Part shown: positions 37,866 to 46,544 of the stretch, one piece after another | Layout: each line of letters opens with the position of its first letter | Position numbering within the stretch: position 1 is the stretch's first letter | Source of the DNA: Coriobacteriaceae bacterium | GTDB lineage: Bacteria > Actinomycetota > Coriobacteriia > Coriobacteriales > QAMH01 | DNA: 64,000 nt | Reading direction: 5' to 3' | NCBI GenBank assembly: GCA_025992705.1 | Contig: DAJPGJ010000001.1 | Span: 1,178,001 to 1,242,000 of the forward strand | Position numbers and translations under genes: made by a program | The notes under the pieces: generated by a model | The model's database searches: none | What the model was told of the DNA's origin: nothing | What the model saw: the letters and a program-made list of their open reading frames with translations, nothing else

Positions 37866-38324
37866 TTATGCGGAAAGATAGTCGCGCACGACACGATTCG
37901 AAAGCTCGTAGGAAAAGCCCCTGCCGATAAGACGTCGCATGTAGGTTGCGTAGGGATTCTTGGAATGGGCCTTGCGCTTGGAAAGTTCAGCCATGGCGAC
38001 TTGATATTCGTCTCTGGTCGAAGAGAACTCGTCGCTGCAAAGGGCGATGGTCTGCTCGTCGATGCCATTGGCCGCGAGACGCGCGAGAATCTTGATCCTC
38101 CCCCATCCCGAATGCGTCTTGCCACGAATGAACGCACGGGTATAGCGCTCCTCGTTGATAAGATTGACGCGCACGGCCGTCTCGATGGCATCCTCGACTT
38201 CCTCATGGGTGAAATCGCAGGAGGCGAGGCGTTCGCGAACTTCCTTGACGCTACGCTCGCGAACGCCAACAAGCACGTTGATCTTTTCCATCGCCTCGCT
38301 ATGTCGTTGGGACGTAACCATCAT
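37866..38324 (-). CDS. recX: Regulatory protein RecX
   Basis: Small all-helical RecA modulator that caps or destabilises RecA filaments. 152 residues with three-helix repeats: SVKEVRERLASCDFTHEEVEDAIETAVRVNLINEERYTRAFI and later GRIKILARLAANGID and YMRRLIGRGFSYELSNRVVRDYL. It follows recA by 8 nt, the usual recA-recX operon, and shares the LexA-controlled promoter. The ATG 33 nt downstream (38291) has the better Shine-Dalgarno signal (GCGAGGCG) and may be the true start. A terminator about 220 nt on ends the unit. Confidence 0.92.
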   Translation of the reverse strand: MMVTSQRHSEAMEKINVLVGVRERSVKEVRERLASCDFTHEEVEDAIETAVRVNLINEERYTRAFIRGKTHSGWGRIKILARLAANGIDEQTIALCSDEFSSTRDEYQVAMAELSKRKAHSKNPYATYMRRLIGRGFSYELSNRVVRDYLSA

Positions 38325-38332
38325 CGAGGCGT

Positions 38333-39469
38333 TTACTCGGCAGCAGAGCCCTCGGTTACGGCGGAATCGGCAAGGTTCTCCGAACCGGTGAAGGCACCTG
38401 CCGGAACATCGGCAAGTGTGAAGGCATCATCGTCATCGTACTCGACAGGTAGACCGATGGCGGCACGCACCTTGTTCTCGATCTCGCGACGCAGTGCCGG
38501 GCTCTCGACCAAGGCGTTCTTCGCAGCTTCCCGACCTTGTCCCAAGCGCTCGTCACCGTAGGTATACCAAGAACCAGACTTGGTGACTATTTTCTCATCG
38601 ACGGCCATATCGAGGATGTTGCCCTCGCGCGAGATGCCAGTGCCGTACATGATGTCGAACTCCGCCTGCCTAAAGGGTGCAGAGCACTTGTTCTTGACGA
38701 CCTTGACACGCACGCGATTGCCCACAGCACCACCATCAACCTTGATGGTCTCGATACGACGGATGTCGAGACGGACGGATGAGAAGAACTTGAGCGCACG
38801 GCCGCCGGTTGTGGTCTCCGGGCTACCGAACATGACACCGATCTTCTCACGCAGCTGATTGATGAAGATGCAGCAGGTGTTTGACTTGGAGAGGGAGCCC
38901 GCGAGCTTGCGCAGAGCCTGGCTCATGAGACGCGCCTGCAAGCCAACGCTGGCATCGCCTATCTCCCCCTCGATCTCTGCGCGCGGGACAAGCGCGGCAA
39001 CGGAGTCGATGACGATGCAGGAGACGGCATTGGAGCGCACGAGCATGTCGCAAATCTCGAGGGCTTGCTCGCCCGTATCTGGCTGCGAGATGAGAAGCTC
39101 GTCGATATCGACGCCAATCTTGGCGGCATAGACGGGGTCAAGTGCGTGCTCGGCATCAATGAAAGCAGCAACTCCGCCAAGGGCCTGGGCTTCTGCGACG
39201 ATCTGCAACGAGAGCGTGGTCTTGCCGCTTGACTCGGGGCCGTAGATCTCGACGATACGACCACGGGGCACGCCGCCGATACCGAGGGCGGCATCGAGCG
39301 CAAGGGCACCCGTGGGGATGACCTCGACGTCGAGGGCGGAGTCCTCGTCGCCCAGGCGCATGATGGAACCATCGCCGTACTTCTTCCTGATTTGCTCTTT
39401 GGTAATCTTGAGTGCCTCTTCTTTGGAGGCCTCCGAGGGAATCTTTGCCTTGCTTGCTGTGCGGGCCAT
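38333..39469 (-). CDS. recA: Recombinase RecA
   Basis: Strand-exchange protein and co-protease for LexA. Walker A GPESSGKT at 77-84, [10 protein letters not shown] near 104, Walker [13 protein letters not shown] near 155, L1 loop region [23 protein letters not shown]2 with [25 protein letters not shown] near 220, acidic C-terminus. 378 residues, no intein. A LexA box lies between its -35 and -10. Reading frame clean: this and all genes to the right are free of the indels seen before 34.3 kb. Confidence 0.98.
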   Translation of the reverse strand: MARTASKAKIPSEASKEEALKITKEQIRKKYGDGSIMRLGDEDSALDVEVIPTGALALDAALGIGGVPRGRIVEIYGPESSGKTTLSLQIVAEAQALGGVAAFIDAEHALDPVYAAKIGVDIDELLISQPDTGEQALEICDMLVRSNAVSCIVIDSVAALVPRAEIEGEIGDASVGLQARLMSQALRKLAGSLSKSNTCCIFINQLREKIGVMFGSPETTTGGRALKFFSSVRLDIRRIETIKVDGGAVGNRVRVKVVKNKCSAPFRQAEFDIMYGTGISREGNILDMAVDEKIVTKSGSWYTYGDERLGQGREAAKNALVESPALRREIENKVRAAIGLPVEYDDDDAFTLADVPAGAFTGSENLADSAVTEGSAAE

Positions 39470-39512
39470 GGGTGAGCTCCGTTCCTCTTCTACGTATGCA
39501 CGCTACGCGCAT

Positions 39513-39541
39513 ATGGTAATCGAACATATGTACGGTGTCAA
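39513..39541 (-). promoter_or_regulatory. recA promoter
   Basis: Minus strand: -35 TTGACA (39536-39541, consensus), 17-bp spacer, -10 TACCAT (39513-39518), 43 nt before the ATG. The spacer contains the LexA box. Confidence 0.75.
39521..39534. promoter_or_regulatory. LexA box in the recA promoter
   Basis: CGAACATATGTACG, a near-perfect palindrome differing from the CGAAC-N4-GTTCG ideal at one base. It occupies almost the whole promoter spacer, so LexA binding should exclude RNA polymerase. Confidence 0.85.
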
Positions 39542-39615
39542 CAAAGGAGCCTTCAACTACCGTGGTATCACTCTACAATGTGCGCAACCGAGACATCCAC
39601 CCCCAGAATCTGAGC

Positions 39616-39663
39616 AAAACACGAGTGAAACCGGAGCAAATCCAGAGCGAAATGCGAACGAAA
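39616..39663. repeat. Short A-runs phased at about 11 bp upstream of recA
   Basis: On the plus strand, A-runs of 3-4 nt start at 39616, 39628, 39638, 39650 and 39661, spacing 12, 10, 12 and 11, each preceded by GC or TG within a loosely repeated GAGCAAA/GCGAAA pattern. The stretch lies between the cinA stop and the recA promoter (about 75-120 bp upstream of the -35). Helically phased A-tracts bend DNA; these are short, so the effect would be mild. Confidence 0.4.
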
Positions 39664-39676
39664 CCCGAATTCCAGA

Positions 39677-40183
39677 CTACGAAAGGGCCTCGAGGAGCGC
39701 TTCAAGCGCATGCGTTACGGCTCGGGCTCGCACCTCTTCGCGCGAATCACCCACGCACGTCGTAAAGCTCGTGCATGCGTTGGGCGTCGCGATGCCGTAG
39801 CAGACGGTCCCGACGGGCTTTCCGGGTTCCGCCCCTGTCGGGCCGGCGATGCCGGTGGTGGCCACCGCGTAGTCGCATGCGAGCACATTGCGCGCGCCGG
39901 CGGCCATCGCCTCGGCCGTCTCGATGCTCACGATGCCATGCCCTTCGATAAGCTCAGCATCGACGCCCAGGACATGCTCCTTGACATCGACCCAGTAACT
40001 CACAATGCCGCCGACGAAGCTATCCGATGAGCCGGAAACGGCCGTAAGGGCCGCGGCAATCATGCCGCCCGTACAGGACTCGGCACAGCCAAGCGTTACG
40101 CCCCTCTCGCGTGCGCGGGCGAGCACGCATTCGGCAAGGCGGCGATTCTCCTCATCGATGCTATTGATCAGATCGCTTGCCAA
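39677..40183 (-). CDS. cinA: CinA C-terminal domain protein (NMN deamidase PncC type)
   Basis: Converts nicotinamide mononucleotide to nicotinate mononucleotide in the pyridine nucleotide cycle. Only the C-terminal CinA domain is present (about 165 residues): GVTLGCAESCTGGMIAAALTAVSGSSDSFVGGIVSY, NVLACDYAVATTGIAGPTGAEPGKPVGTV with the phosphate-binding GPTG loop. The N-terminal COG1058 domain of full-length CinA is absent. The frame is open up to an ATG at 40219 inside pgsA; a TTG at 40183 behind GAGGTG is my preferred start, either way overlapping the pgsA end. cinA before recA is a classic Gram-positive arrangement. Confidence 0.88.
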   Translation of the reverse strand: MASDLINSIDEENRRLAECVLARARERGVTLGCAESCTGGMIAAALTAVSGSSDSFVGGIVSYWVDVKEHVLGVDAELIEGHGIVSIETAEAMAAGARNVLACDYAVATTGIAGPTGAEPGKPVGTVCYGIATPNACTSFTTCVGDSREEVRARAVTHALEALLEALS

Positions 40184-40796
40184 AGCCCAGCACCTCACGA
40201 GACTTGTAGAAGTAATCAATCATGGAAACGATTGTCATGACGACGGCAGCAAGCAAGACGAGCCATGAGAAAATGGTAAAGCAGGTCGCGAAGCCATCGC
40301 CCATGAGCGTAATCTGGAGCGAGTCCTTGACCGTGAACAACAGGATCGCGCAAATCTGCAGGACGGTCTTGAACTTGCCAAACATGCTCGCGGCAATAAC
40401 CTTGCCCTGAGCCGCAGCGACCATGCGAAGACCCGATACGATGAACTCGCGGGCGATGATAATGAGCGCCACCCACGAAGGAAAGGTCTGGAGCTCGACA
40501 AGCGCGAGCAATGCGGCGCACACGAGTATCTTGTCCGCAAGCGGATCGAGAAACTTGCCCAAGTCAGTAATCTCGTCACGCGAACGGGCGAGATGCCCGT
40601 CGATGGCATCGGTAGCCGAGATGACGACGAAGACAGCAGCGGCAATCCAGGGCTGCCACATCGCCCAGAATTCCGGTTCGGGAAGCCATGTTGGCCAAGG
40701 CGAGAGCAGTGCGGCAACGAAGACGGGAATGAGCAGTATGCGAGTAAGCGTGACGATGTTCGCCGGCGTCCAGATGCGTTCGGTTTCAGCAGGCAT
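40161..40796 (-). CDS. pgsA: CDP-diacylglycerol-glycerol-3-phosphate 3-phosphatidyltransferase
   Basis: Membrane enzyme making phosphatidylglycerol phosphate. CDP-alcohol phosphotransferase signature D-G-x2-A-R-x8-G-x3-D-x3-D is seen as DAIDGHLARSRDEITDLGKFLDPLADK near residue 62. Five to six hydrophobic helices, about 211 residues. ATG at 40796 chosen, 10 nt after GGGGGAG at the end of rimO; an upstream TTG at 40805 is in frame. It overlaps rimO and cinA, in the common order rimO-pgsA-cinA-recA. Confidence 0.94.
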   Translation of the reverse strand: MPAETERIWTPANIVTLTRILLIPVFVAALLSPWPTWLPEPEFWAMWQPWIAAAVFVVISATDAIDGHLARSRDEITDLGKFLDPLADKILVCAALLALVELQTFPSWVALIIIAREFIVSGLRMVAAAQGKVIAASMFGKFKTVLQICAILLFTVKDSLQITLMGDGFATCFTIFSWLVLLAAVVMTIVSMIDYFYKSREVLGFGKRSDQ

Positions 40797-42123
40797 GATC
40801 TGCAAGCTCCCCCTCGATTTCGTAGAAGAAGCTACCCGTGAGCTTCACCTGGGCAAACTGCCCGGGCTTTAGTTCATCATGGACTTTGATGGGCACATGC
40901 ACTTGCCCGTCCACTTCGGGAGCCTGGCCTTGCGTACGACACAGGGCCTCCAAACCGGCATCGGTCTCCTCGTAACCCTCGACGAGCACCTTTGCGTACG
41001 TGTCGACACATGTGGACACGCGTGCGGTCCCGATCGCCTCGCAGGCATCGAGCAGGCGTTGCGCGTGCTCCATGCGCTCGTCATCATCAAGCAGGCCGTC
41101 CAACTCGTATGCAGCACTCCCCTCTTCGGGTGAGAACGCGAAGACACCAGCGTAATCGAACTGCGCTTCGTCAACGAAGTCGAGAAGCTCCTCGAATTGT
41201 TCCTCGGTCTCGCCGGGAAACCCTGCCATAAGCGTCGTGCGCATCATGATGCCCGGAACATGCGCGCGCACCCGCTCGATGAGCGCGAGTATGTCTTGCG
41301 GGTTACCACTGCGGTTCATGCGCGCGAGAACTTCCGCATTGACGTGTTGCAGGGGCATATCGAGATATGAGCAAACGTTGGGAATTTCTGCCATGGCATC
41401 GAGGAGCTCGTCGGTGATGCCTTCGGGCTGCACGTACAAAAGCCTGAACCACGTTTCCGGATACCGTCGTGCGAGGGTCTCGAGAAGCTGCGCCGTGGTT
41501 GCAGGCTCATCGAAGTCGCTGCCCCATATACCCGTATCCTGCCCGATGAGGACGATCTCGCGTACGCCATTGCAGACGAGTTCGGCGACCTCGTCATCGA
41601 TCTGGTCAAGCGTGTAACTGTGGTAACGTCCGCGTATGTGCGGAATCATGCAATACGAGCAGAAACGATCACAGCCATCCGATATCTTGACGTAGGCGCT
41701 GCTTGGATGCGCATGGCGCAAAAGCTTTGGGCCACCACCCATGAGGCAGCCCTCGAGGCCGAGCAGGCGATTGACCTCTTCTACGACATGGTCTTCCTCG
41801 CCTGCCGCGAGGAAACCAGCTGCCTCGACGAGCTCCTCTGACAGGGAATCGCCATAACGCGAGGGCATGCAACCGGCAACGAGCACCTTGAGCTCTTCGC
41901 CCGCGGCGTTTTCGCGACCCACCAAATCGAAGATGACCTCGATGCTCTCCTCGACAGCGCTTGCAAGGAATGCGCAGGTATTGACGATGACGAGGTTTGC
42001 GTCGTTAACGTCATCGACAAGCGAAAAGCCGGCAGCGACGAGTCGCGCTTGCATCTTGTCGGTGTCGACCTCGTTCTTGGCGCAACCGAGCGTGACGAAC
42101 GCGATGCGGGGTTCTTGGCTCAC
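40786..42123 (-). CDS. rimO: Ribosomal protein uS12 methylthiotransferase
   Basis: Radical SAM enzyme adding a methylthio group to Asp of S12, relative of MiaB. Auxiliary cluster cysteines in VTLGCAKNEVDTD, VIVNTCAFL and VAGCMPSRY; radical SAM motif SDGCDRFCSYCMIPHIRGR near 148; MAGFPGETEEQFEELL near 300; TRAM domain at the C-terminus (VHVPIKVHDELKPGQFAQVKLTG). 445 residues. The stop overlaps the pgsA start. Distinguished from MiaB by the LGCAKN and GRYHSY signatures. Confidence 0.95.
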   Translation of the reverse strand: MSQEPRIAFVTLGCAKNEVDTDKMQARLVAAGFSLVDDVNDANLVIVNTCAFLASAVEESIEVIFDLVGRENAAGEELKVLVAGCMPSRYGDSLSEELVEAAGFLAAGEEDHVVEEVNRLLGLEGCLMGGGPKLLRHAHPSSAYVKISDGCDRFCSYCMIPHIRGRYHSYTLDQIDDEVAELVCNGVREIVLIGQDTGIWGSDFDEPATTAQLLETLARRYPETWFRLLYVQPEGITDELLDAMAEIPNVCSYLDMPLQHVNAEVLARMNRSGNPQDILALIERVRAHVPGIMMRTTLMAGFPGETEEQFEELLDFVDEAQFDYAGVFAFSPEEGSAAYELDGLLDDDERMEHAQRLLDACEAIGTARVSTCVDTYAKVLVEGYEETDAGLEALCRTQGQAPEVDGQVHVPIKVHDELKPGQFAQVKLTGSFFYEIEGELADHAC

Positions 42124-42134
42124 GAGCCCGTACC

Positions 42135-42632
42135 CTAGCGATAGTTGGTGAACTGCAGCGGAATGCCGTAGTCCTGCTCGCGCAGAAAGGTGATGACTTC
42201 CTGCAGGTCATCGCGCTTGGGGCCGCTCACGCGCAGCTTGTCGCTCTCGATCTGGACCTTGACCTTGAACTTCTCGGCCTTGATATCCTTCGAGATGCGT
42301 TTGGCGACATCCTGCTCGATGCCCTGCTGGATGACGCCGACCGTGCGGATCATGCCTCCGGAGGCATCCTGGGGGGTGCCCCATTTGAGGGCCTTGAGGT
42401 CGACCTTTCGCTTGATGAGGTTCGTGTTGAGCACGTCGATGACCTGACTGCTCACGAAATCGCTGGGAGCAAGCACGGTGATGGTCTTCGCACCCTTGTC
42501 GAAATCGATCTTTGAGCCGGAATCTTTGAGGTCATAGCGCTGTTTGAGACCCTTCTCGGTATTGTTGAAGGCGTTCTCGACCTCCTGCATGTCAGTCTCG
42601 GAGACGATGTCGAAGCTGTTGTCCTTAGCCAT
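42135..42632 (-). CDS. YajQ-family nucleotide-binding protein
   Basis: 165-residue protein of the YajQ family; some members bind cyclic di-GMP and act with transcription factors, others have been linked to RNA or heat-shock. Begins MAKDNSFDIVSETDMQEVENAFNNT, with YDLKDSGSKIDFDK (about 33-46), ASGGMIRTVGVIQQGIEQD near 90 and SDKLRVSGPKRDDLQEVITFLR near 130; two ferredoxin-like halves. ATG behind CGAAAGGAAG. Located between the RodZ-like gene (20 nt upstream) and rimO (11 nt downstream). No GGDEF or EAL protein is in the window. Confidence 0.92.
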   Translation of the reverse strand: MAKDNSFDIVSETDMQEVENAFNNTEKGLKQRYDLKDSGSKIDFDKGAKTITVLAPSDFVSSQVIDVLNTNLIKRKVDLKALKWGTPQDASGGMIRTVGVIQQGIEQDVAKRISKDIKAEKFKVKVQIESDKLRVSGPKRDDLQEVITFLREQDYGIPLQFTNYR

Positions 42633-42652
42633 GCTCTTCCTTTCGCGATTGA

Positions 42653-43984
42653 TTACTTGGGAGCGGATTGGATGCTGATGTAGAGACTTCCTGACCCATC
42701 CTCGTTCTTGGCGATTTCGATGGGATTGTCGTTTTCGGTGATGGTAACCGCGGATGGATTGCTGAAAGTCGCACTAAACGATTCGGTCACGGGAAACTCG
42801 CGCGAGAACTGGCCGCCGACGGCCGTGCCCTTGTAGGCATTCGCGCCATCGTAAGTCACCTCGACGAGCGAGGTCTCGCCCTTGGCGACCTCGATCTTGA
42901 TGATGACCGGATTGCCGTTTGCCGTCGTGATGGTCTTGTGTGCCGCGTTCTCGCCGTCCGTCGTCATCGTGTCGTTGGTGGCACCACCCTGCACGGGGAT
43001 AATGCCGCTATTGCCGTGACCAGCCGTGCTGATGAGAACCGAAGCCGCAATGATGACGGCGATGACGATCGTGATGACCGCAATGGCAATGAGACGTGTG
43101 CGGCGCTCGCTGAATATCGAGGAGAGAAGACGACGCAGACGAGCGAAGATATTGCCATCGTCAGTCTGCGTAACGTCGTCTCGCTCAGACACCCTGTCTC
43201 GCGCGGTCGAGCGGCGGCGCGCGCTGCTGCGCACGGTCGACTCACCCGTATCGACGTCGATGCCAAAGAAGTTGGGGGTACGATTTTCGGTACTGCGCGA
43301 AAGATCCTCCGTAGGACGCGCGGTAAAGGTATCGACCGTCGAGGAACGACGCGTCGAAGCACCGCTGCGTCGCGAACTCCCCGAGCGTGAACGCGATGTG
43401 GAAGCAGGGCGCGTAGTGGGCTCGAAGCGTCCGGTATCTTCGCGGGTGGGATGAACGGACCTGAAGGACCCGGTCTGTCGTGTACCGACGACGCGTACGC
43501 TGCCGCTGCGGTAGCGTTCGTCATCTTTTGCAAGTGCCTCGTCCTTGAGATTGCGACTCAACTTGGAAGCGCTCTCGCCTTCCGCATCGCCACGTCTACG
43601 CTGAGTGCGCTGCGAGCGACCACTACGCGAGGACTCGCGACTTGTGGGGCGAGACTTATCACCGGCAATGCGCTCGCCGAAGCGACCGACCCCACGGCGC
43701 GTGTTGTTGGCGCTCTCGGCGATCTCGCGGTTCGCGCTGAAGGCCTCGTACTCGTTGTCAAAGGCCTCGACGATTGCCGCCGAGTCCAGGTCGAGATAGC
43801 GTGCGTACGAGCTGAGCATGCCGATGGCATGCCCACGTGGTGGATACTGGGAATAGTCACCAGCCTCGAGAGCCTCCAACATGCGCGCGCGAATATTGGT
43901 GTCACGCGCGGCCTGCTCAAGCGATATGCCAAGCTCGATACGGCGACTCATGAGAGCCGACCCGATGCGAGATTCGGATTTCAC
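42653..43984 (-). CDS. RodZ-like helix-turn-helix membrane protein
   Basis: Bitopic protein of the RodZ type, which links MreB-like cytoskeleton or division machinery to the wall. HTH_25 domain at 5-75 (LISLEQAARDTNIRARMLEALEAGDY-like, with YPPRGHAIGMLSSYARYLDLD), a very long Ser/Arg/Thr-rich basic linker (about 95-285), one membrane helix near 305-330 (LIAIAVITIVIAVIIAASVLI) and a C-terminal beta domain (DUF4115 type, NPVIIKIEVAKGETSLVEVTYD). 443 residues, longer than average owing to the linker. ATG overlaps the ftsK stop (ATGA), the common ftsK-rodZ pair in Gram-positives. Confidence 0.87.
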   Translation of the reverse strand: MKSESRIGSALMSRRIELGISLEQAARDTNIRARMLEALEAGDYSQYPPRGHAIGMLSSYARYLDLDSAAIVEAFDNEYEAFSANREIAESANNTRRGVGRFGERIAGDKSRPTSRESSRSGRSQRTQRRRGDAEGESASKLSRNLKDEALAKDDERYRSGSVRVVGTRQTGSFRSVHPTREDTGRFEPTTRPASTSRSRSGSSRRSGASTRRSSTVDTFTARPTEDLSRSTENRTPNFFGIDVDTGESTVRSSARRRSTARDRVSERDDVTQTDDGNIFARLRRLLSSIFSERRTRLIAIAVITIVIAVIIAASVLISTAGHGNSGIIPVQGGATNDTMTTDGENAAHKTITTANGNPVIIKIEVAKGETSLVEVTYDGANAYKGTAVGGQFSREFPVTESFSATFSNPSAVTITENDNPIEIAKNEDGSGSLYISIQSAPK

Positions 43985-46506
43985 CTAGCTTCCTCCTGGT
44001 CTTGTTCATCAAAGGCACGCAGGGCCTCGAGATCTTCAACGCTATCGATAAGCACGTCGCGGGCACGAGATCCTTCCTGCGGCCCGACGACCCCCTTGCT
44101 TTCGAGCATGTCCATGATACGCCCCGCGCGTGCGTATCCGACCTTCAATCGACGCTGAAGCATGGAAGTGGAGCCTAGCCCGGCGGCAACGACAGCCTCG
44201 GCTGCCTCCCAGATGAGCGGATCGTCATCATCGCCAGCCGTCGAGGCAGAACCCGATGAGGAACCCGACCCCGTCGCGATCTGCTGCTGGAGAATCTCGC
44301 GATGGTATTCTGGCTCACCTTGCGATTTTAGATGCTCGACTGTCGAGGCGATTTCCTCCTCGCTCACGAAACAGCCCTGAATGCGCTTGGGTTTGCCCCA
44401 CTCGGGCTTGGAAAAGAGCATGTCACCGTTGCCGACAAGCTTCTCGGCACCCGACTGGTCGAGGATAACGCGGGAGTCGATGTTGGTGGCTACAAGCAGC
44501 CCGATGCGATTGGTGATGTTGGCCTTGATCATGCCGGTGACGACATTGCTCGAGGGGCGCTGCGTGGCGATGATGAGATGGATGCCGGCCGCACGCGCGA
44601 GCTGGGCGATGCGCACGATGGAGTCTTCGACATCCTTGCCCGCGACCATCATGAGGTCGGAGAGCTCGTCAACGACGATGACGATGAATGGCATCTCATC
44701 GGGATGATCTCCGTTCTCGTCGGTAAGCTCGCCCTTTTGAATCATCTGGTTGTAGAAGCCGATGTTCTTGGCACCGACGCCTTCGAAGACCTTGAGTCTG
44801 CGCTCCATCTCGGCAACAGCCCACTTAAGGGCGCTCGCAGCCTCTTTGGGCTCGGTGACTGGCGGAACGAAGAGATGCGGGATGCCGTTGTAAAGCGACA
44901 TTTCGACGCGCTTCGGGTCAATAAGAATCATGCGGACCTCGGCAGGCGTCGCACGCATGAGTATGGTCATGATCATGGCGTTGAGGCACACCGACTTGCC
45001 CGAACCCGTCGTGCCGGCGATGAGCAAATGCGGCATCTTGGCAAGGTCGACGCAGACTTTCTCGCCATCGACATCCTCCCCGATGGCAACCTGAAGTGGT
45101 CCTGCGCTACAGCTCGGCAAGATATCGCCAAGCAGCACGCTCGAGCGCACCTTGTTGGGAATCTCGACGCCCACGAGGGAAGTGCCGGGAATCTGCGCGA
45201 TGCGCACGGCTGATGCCGCAAGCGCCAGCGCGATGTCATCGGAAAGGTTCGTGAGCTTCGCGAGGCGCACACCACTGGGCAGTTCCACCTTGAACATGGT
45301 GACGGTGGGACCGGCAAGCCAGCCGACGACCTTGGCCGGCAGGCTGAACTCCTCGAGCGTCTGCTGCAGAATATTGGCCGTCTGGCGCAACTCGCCCGTC
45401 ATGTTGGAGCGCTTGGACTTGGTGACACCGAGTATGCGTGCATCGGGCAAGGTGAAGCCCTCGAGCGCCGAAGGCGTCGACCCATCGGGAATCACCTGCG
45501 TCTTCTTGCGGATGGGGACGGTCTCGGTCGAATCGGCGGCTTCCTGCTTTGCAGCCGAGAGATCCTTCTTCTTGCGCTTGCGTGGCTTGGCGTGCGAATG
45601 GTCGTCAAGCGTGACCGTCCGATCGGGATCATCATCGAAGACGACCGTTATGTCGGAATCCGCGCCATCAAAGGCAACCGTGGAGAGCGGGTCGGCGGAA
45701 ATCTCATCGTACTCGTCAATGGGAGCGCCCTCTTCCCTGCCAAACTTTTCCTTGAAGCGCGCAAACGGCGACTTCTCCTCATCGGAGTAATCTTCGTCGT
45801 CAGCCTCGGCATCGGCGTACTGGGGCTGGCCAGCCGTGTAGATGGTGCGCTGGTAACGCGTCTGAGCGCGGTCTTCCTTCTTGCGCGAGAGGAAGTTCTT
45901 GAGTGCGAGGAAGGGGGCGGAGATGGAGACGCCCGCAATGACGAGGCCGGCGACGAAGATGCCCACGAGAATAATCGCGGTGATGACGCGCCCGAACAGG
46001 GTCATGAGCCCCCAGGAGATGCCGCTACCCACATAGCCGCCACCACCCACGAGCACTTCATCGGAAAAGAGGCTGTAAGGCAGCGCCTCGATGGTACCGG
46101 GAGCGAAAAGCGAAAAGAGCGCCATGAGCGCAATGAGCATGATGGCGAGACCGATGACAAGGCGCCCGACCTTGACCCCCTCGGTCTTGAAGAAAAAGGT
46201 CGCGCCCCAGAACACGAGCACGAAGGGCACGACATAGGCGCCCAGGCCAAGTGCATGCTTGAGACCATCGGAGATGACGACCGTGAGCATGGCATCGGCA
46301 GGCACGACGACGGCGACGAAGAGCGCGATGCCGATGACCGCCAGCGCGATGCCGATGAGATCCTCGCGCATCGAGCCGTCAACGAAGCTCTTGCGTGGAG
46401 TCTGCTCTTTAGTTGGAAGGCCCTGAGTCCTTCCGGCGCCTTTCTTTGCGGCGCTGGAAGATGACCTCGAGTTGCCCTGGTTCGATGCTGCGTTTCTCGA
46501 GCCCAC
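43981..46506 (-). CDS. ftsK: DNA translocase FtsK/SpoIIIE
   Basis: Septal ATPase that pumps chromosome ends into daughter cells. Ser-rich start, four membrane helices at about 50-190, an acidic linker (about 215-330), then the alpha/beta RecA-like motor: PHLLIAGTTGSGKSVCLNAMI (Walker A) near 500, FIVIVVDELSDLMM (Walker B) near 607, and IHLIIATQRPSSNVVTGMIKANI. C-terminal winged-helix gamma domain (STSMLQRRLKVGYARAGRIMDMLESKGVVG) for reading KOPS-type orienting sequences. 841 residues. Downstream of rnj by 38 nt and overlapping the RodZ-like gene. Confidence 0.95.
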   Translation of the reverse strand: MGSRNAASNQGNSRSSSSAAKKGAGRTQGLPTKEQTPRKSFVDGSMREDLIGIALAVIGIALFVAVVVPADAMLTVVISDGLKHALGLGAYVVPFVLVFWGATFFFKTEGVKVGRLVIGLAIMLIALMALFSLFAPGTIEALPYSLFSDEVLVGGGGYVGSGISWGLMTLFGRVITAIILVGIFVAGLVIAGVSISAPFLALKNFLSRKKEDRAQTRYQRTIYTAGQPQYADAEADDEDYSDEEKSPFARFKEKFGREEGAPIDEYDEISADPLSTVAFDGADSDITVVFDDDPDRTVTLDDHSHAKPRKRKKKDLSAAKQEAADSTETVPIRKKTQVIPDGSTPSALEGFTLPDARILGVTKSKRSNMTGELRQTANILQQTLEEFSLPAKVVGWLAGPTVTMFKVELPSGVRLAKLTNLSDDIALALAASAVRIAQIPGTSLVGVEIPNKVRSSVLLGDILPSCSAGPLQVAIGEDVDGEKVCVDLAKMPHLLIAGTTGSGKSVCLNAMIMTILMRATPAEVRMILIDPKRVEMSLYNGIPHLFVPPVTEPKEAASALKWAVAEMERRLKVFEGVGAKNIGFYNQMIQKGELTDENGDHPDEMPFIVIVVDELSDLMMVAGKDVEDSIVRIAQLARAAGIHLIIATQRPSSNVVTGMIKANITNRIGLLVATNIDSRVILDQSGAEKLVGNGDMLFSKPEWGKPKRIQGCFVSEEEIASTVEHLKSQGEPEYHREILQQQIATGSGSSSGSASTAGDDDDPLIWEAAEAVVAAGLGSTSMLQRRLKVGYARAGRIMDMLESKGVVGPQEGSRARDVLIDSVEDLEALRAFDEQDQEEAR

Positions 46507-46544
46507 TGCTACCTCCAGTTGCTACGTGCATAATTGTATCGCAT

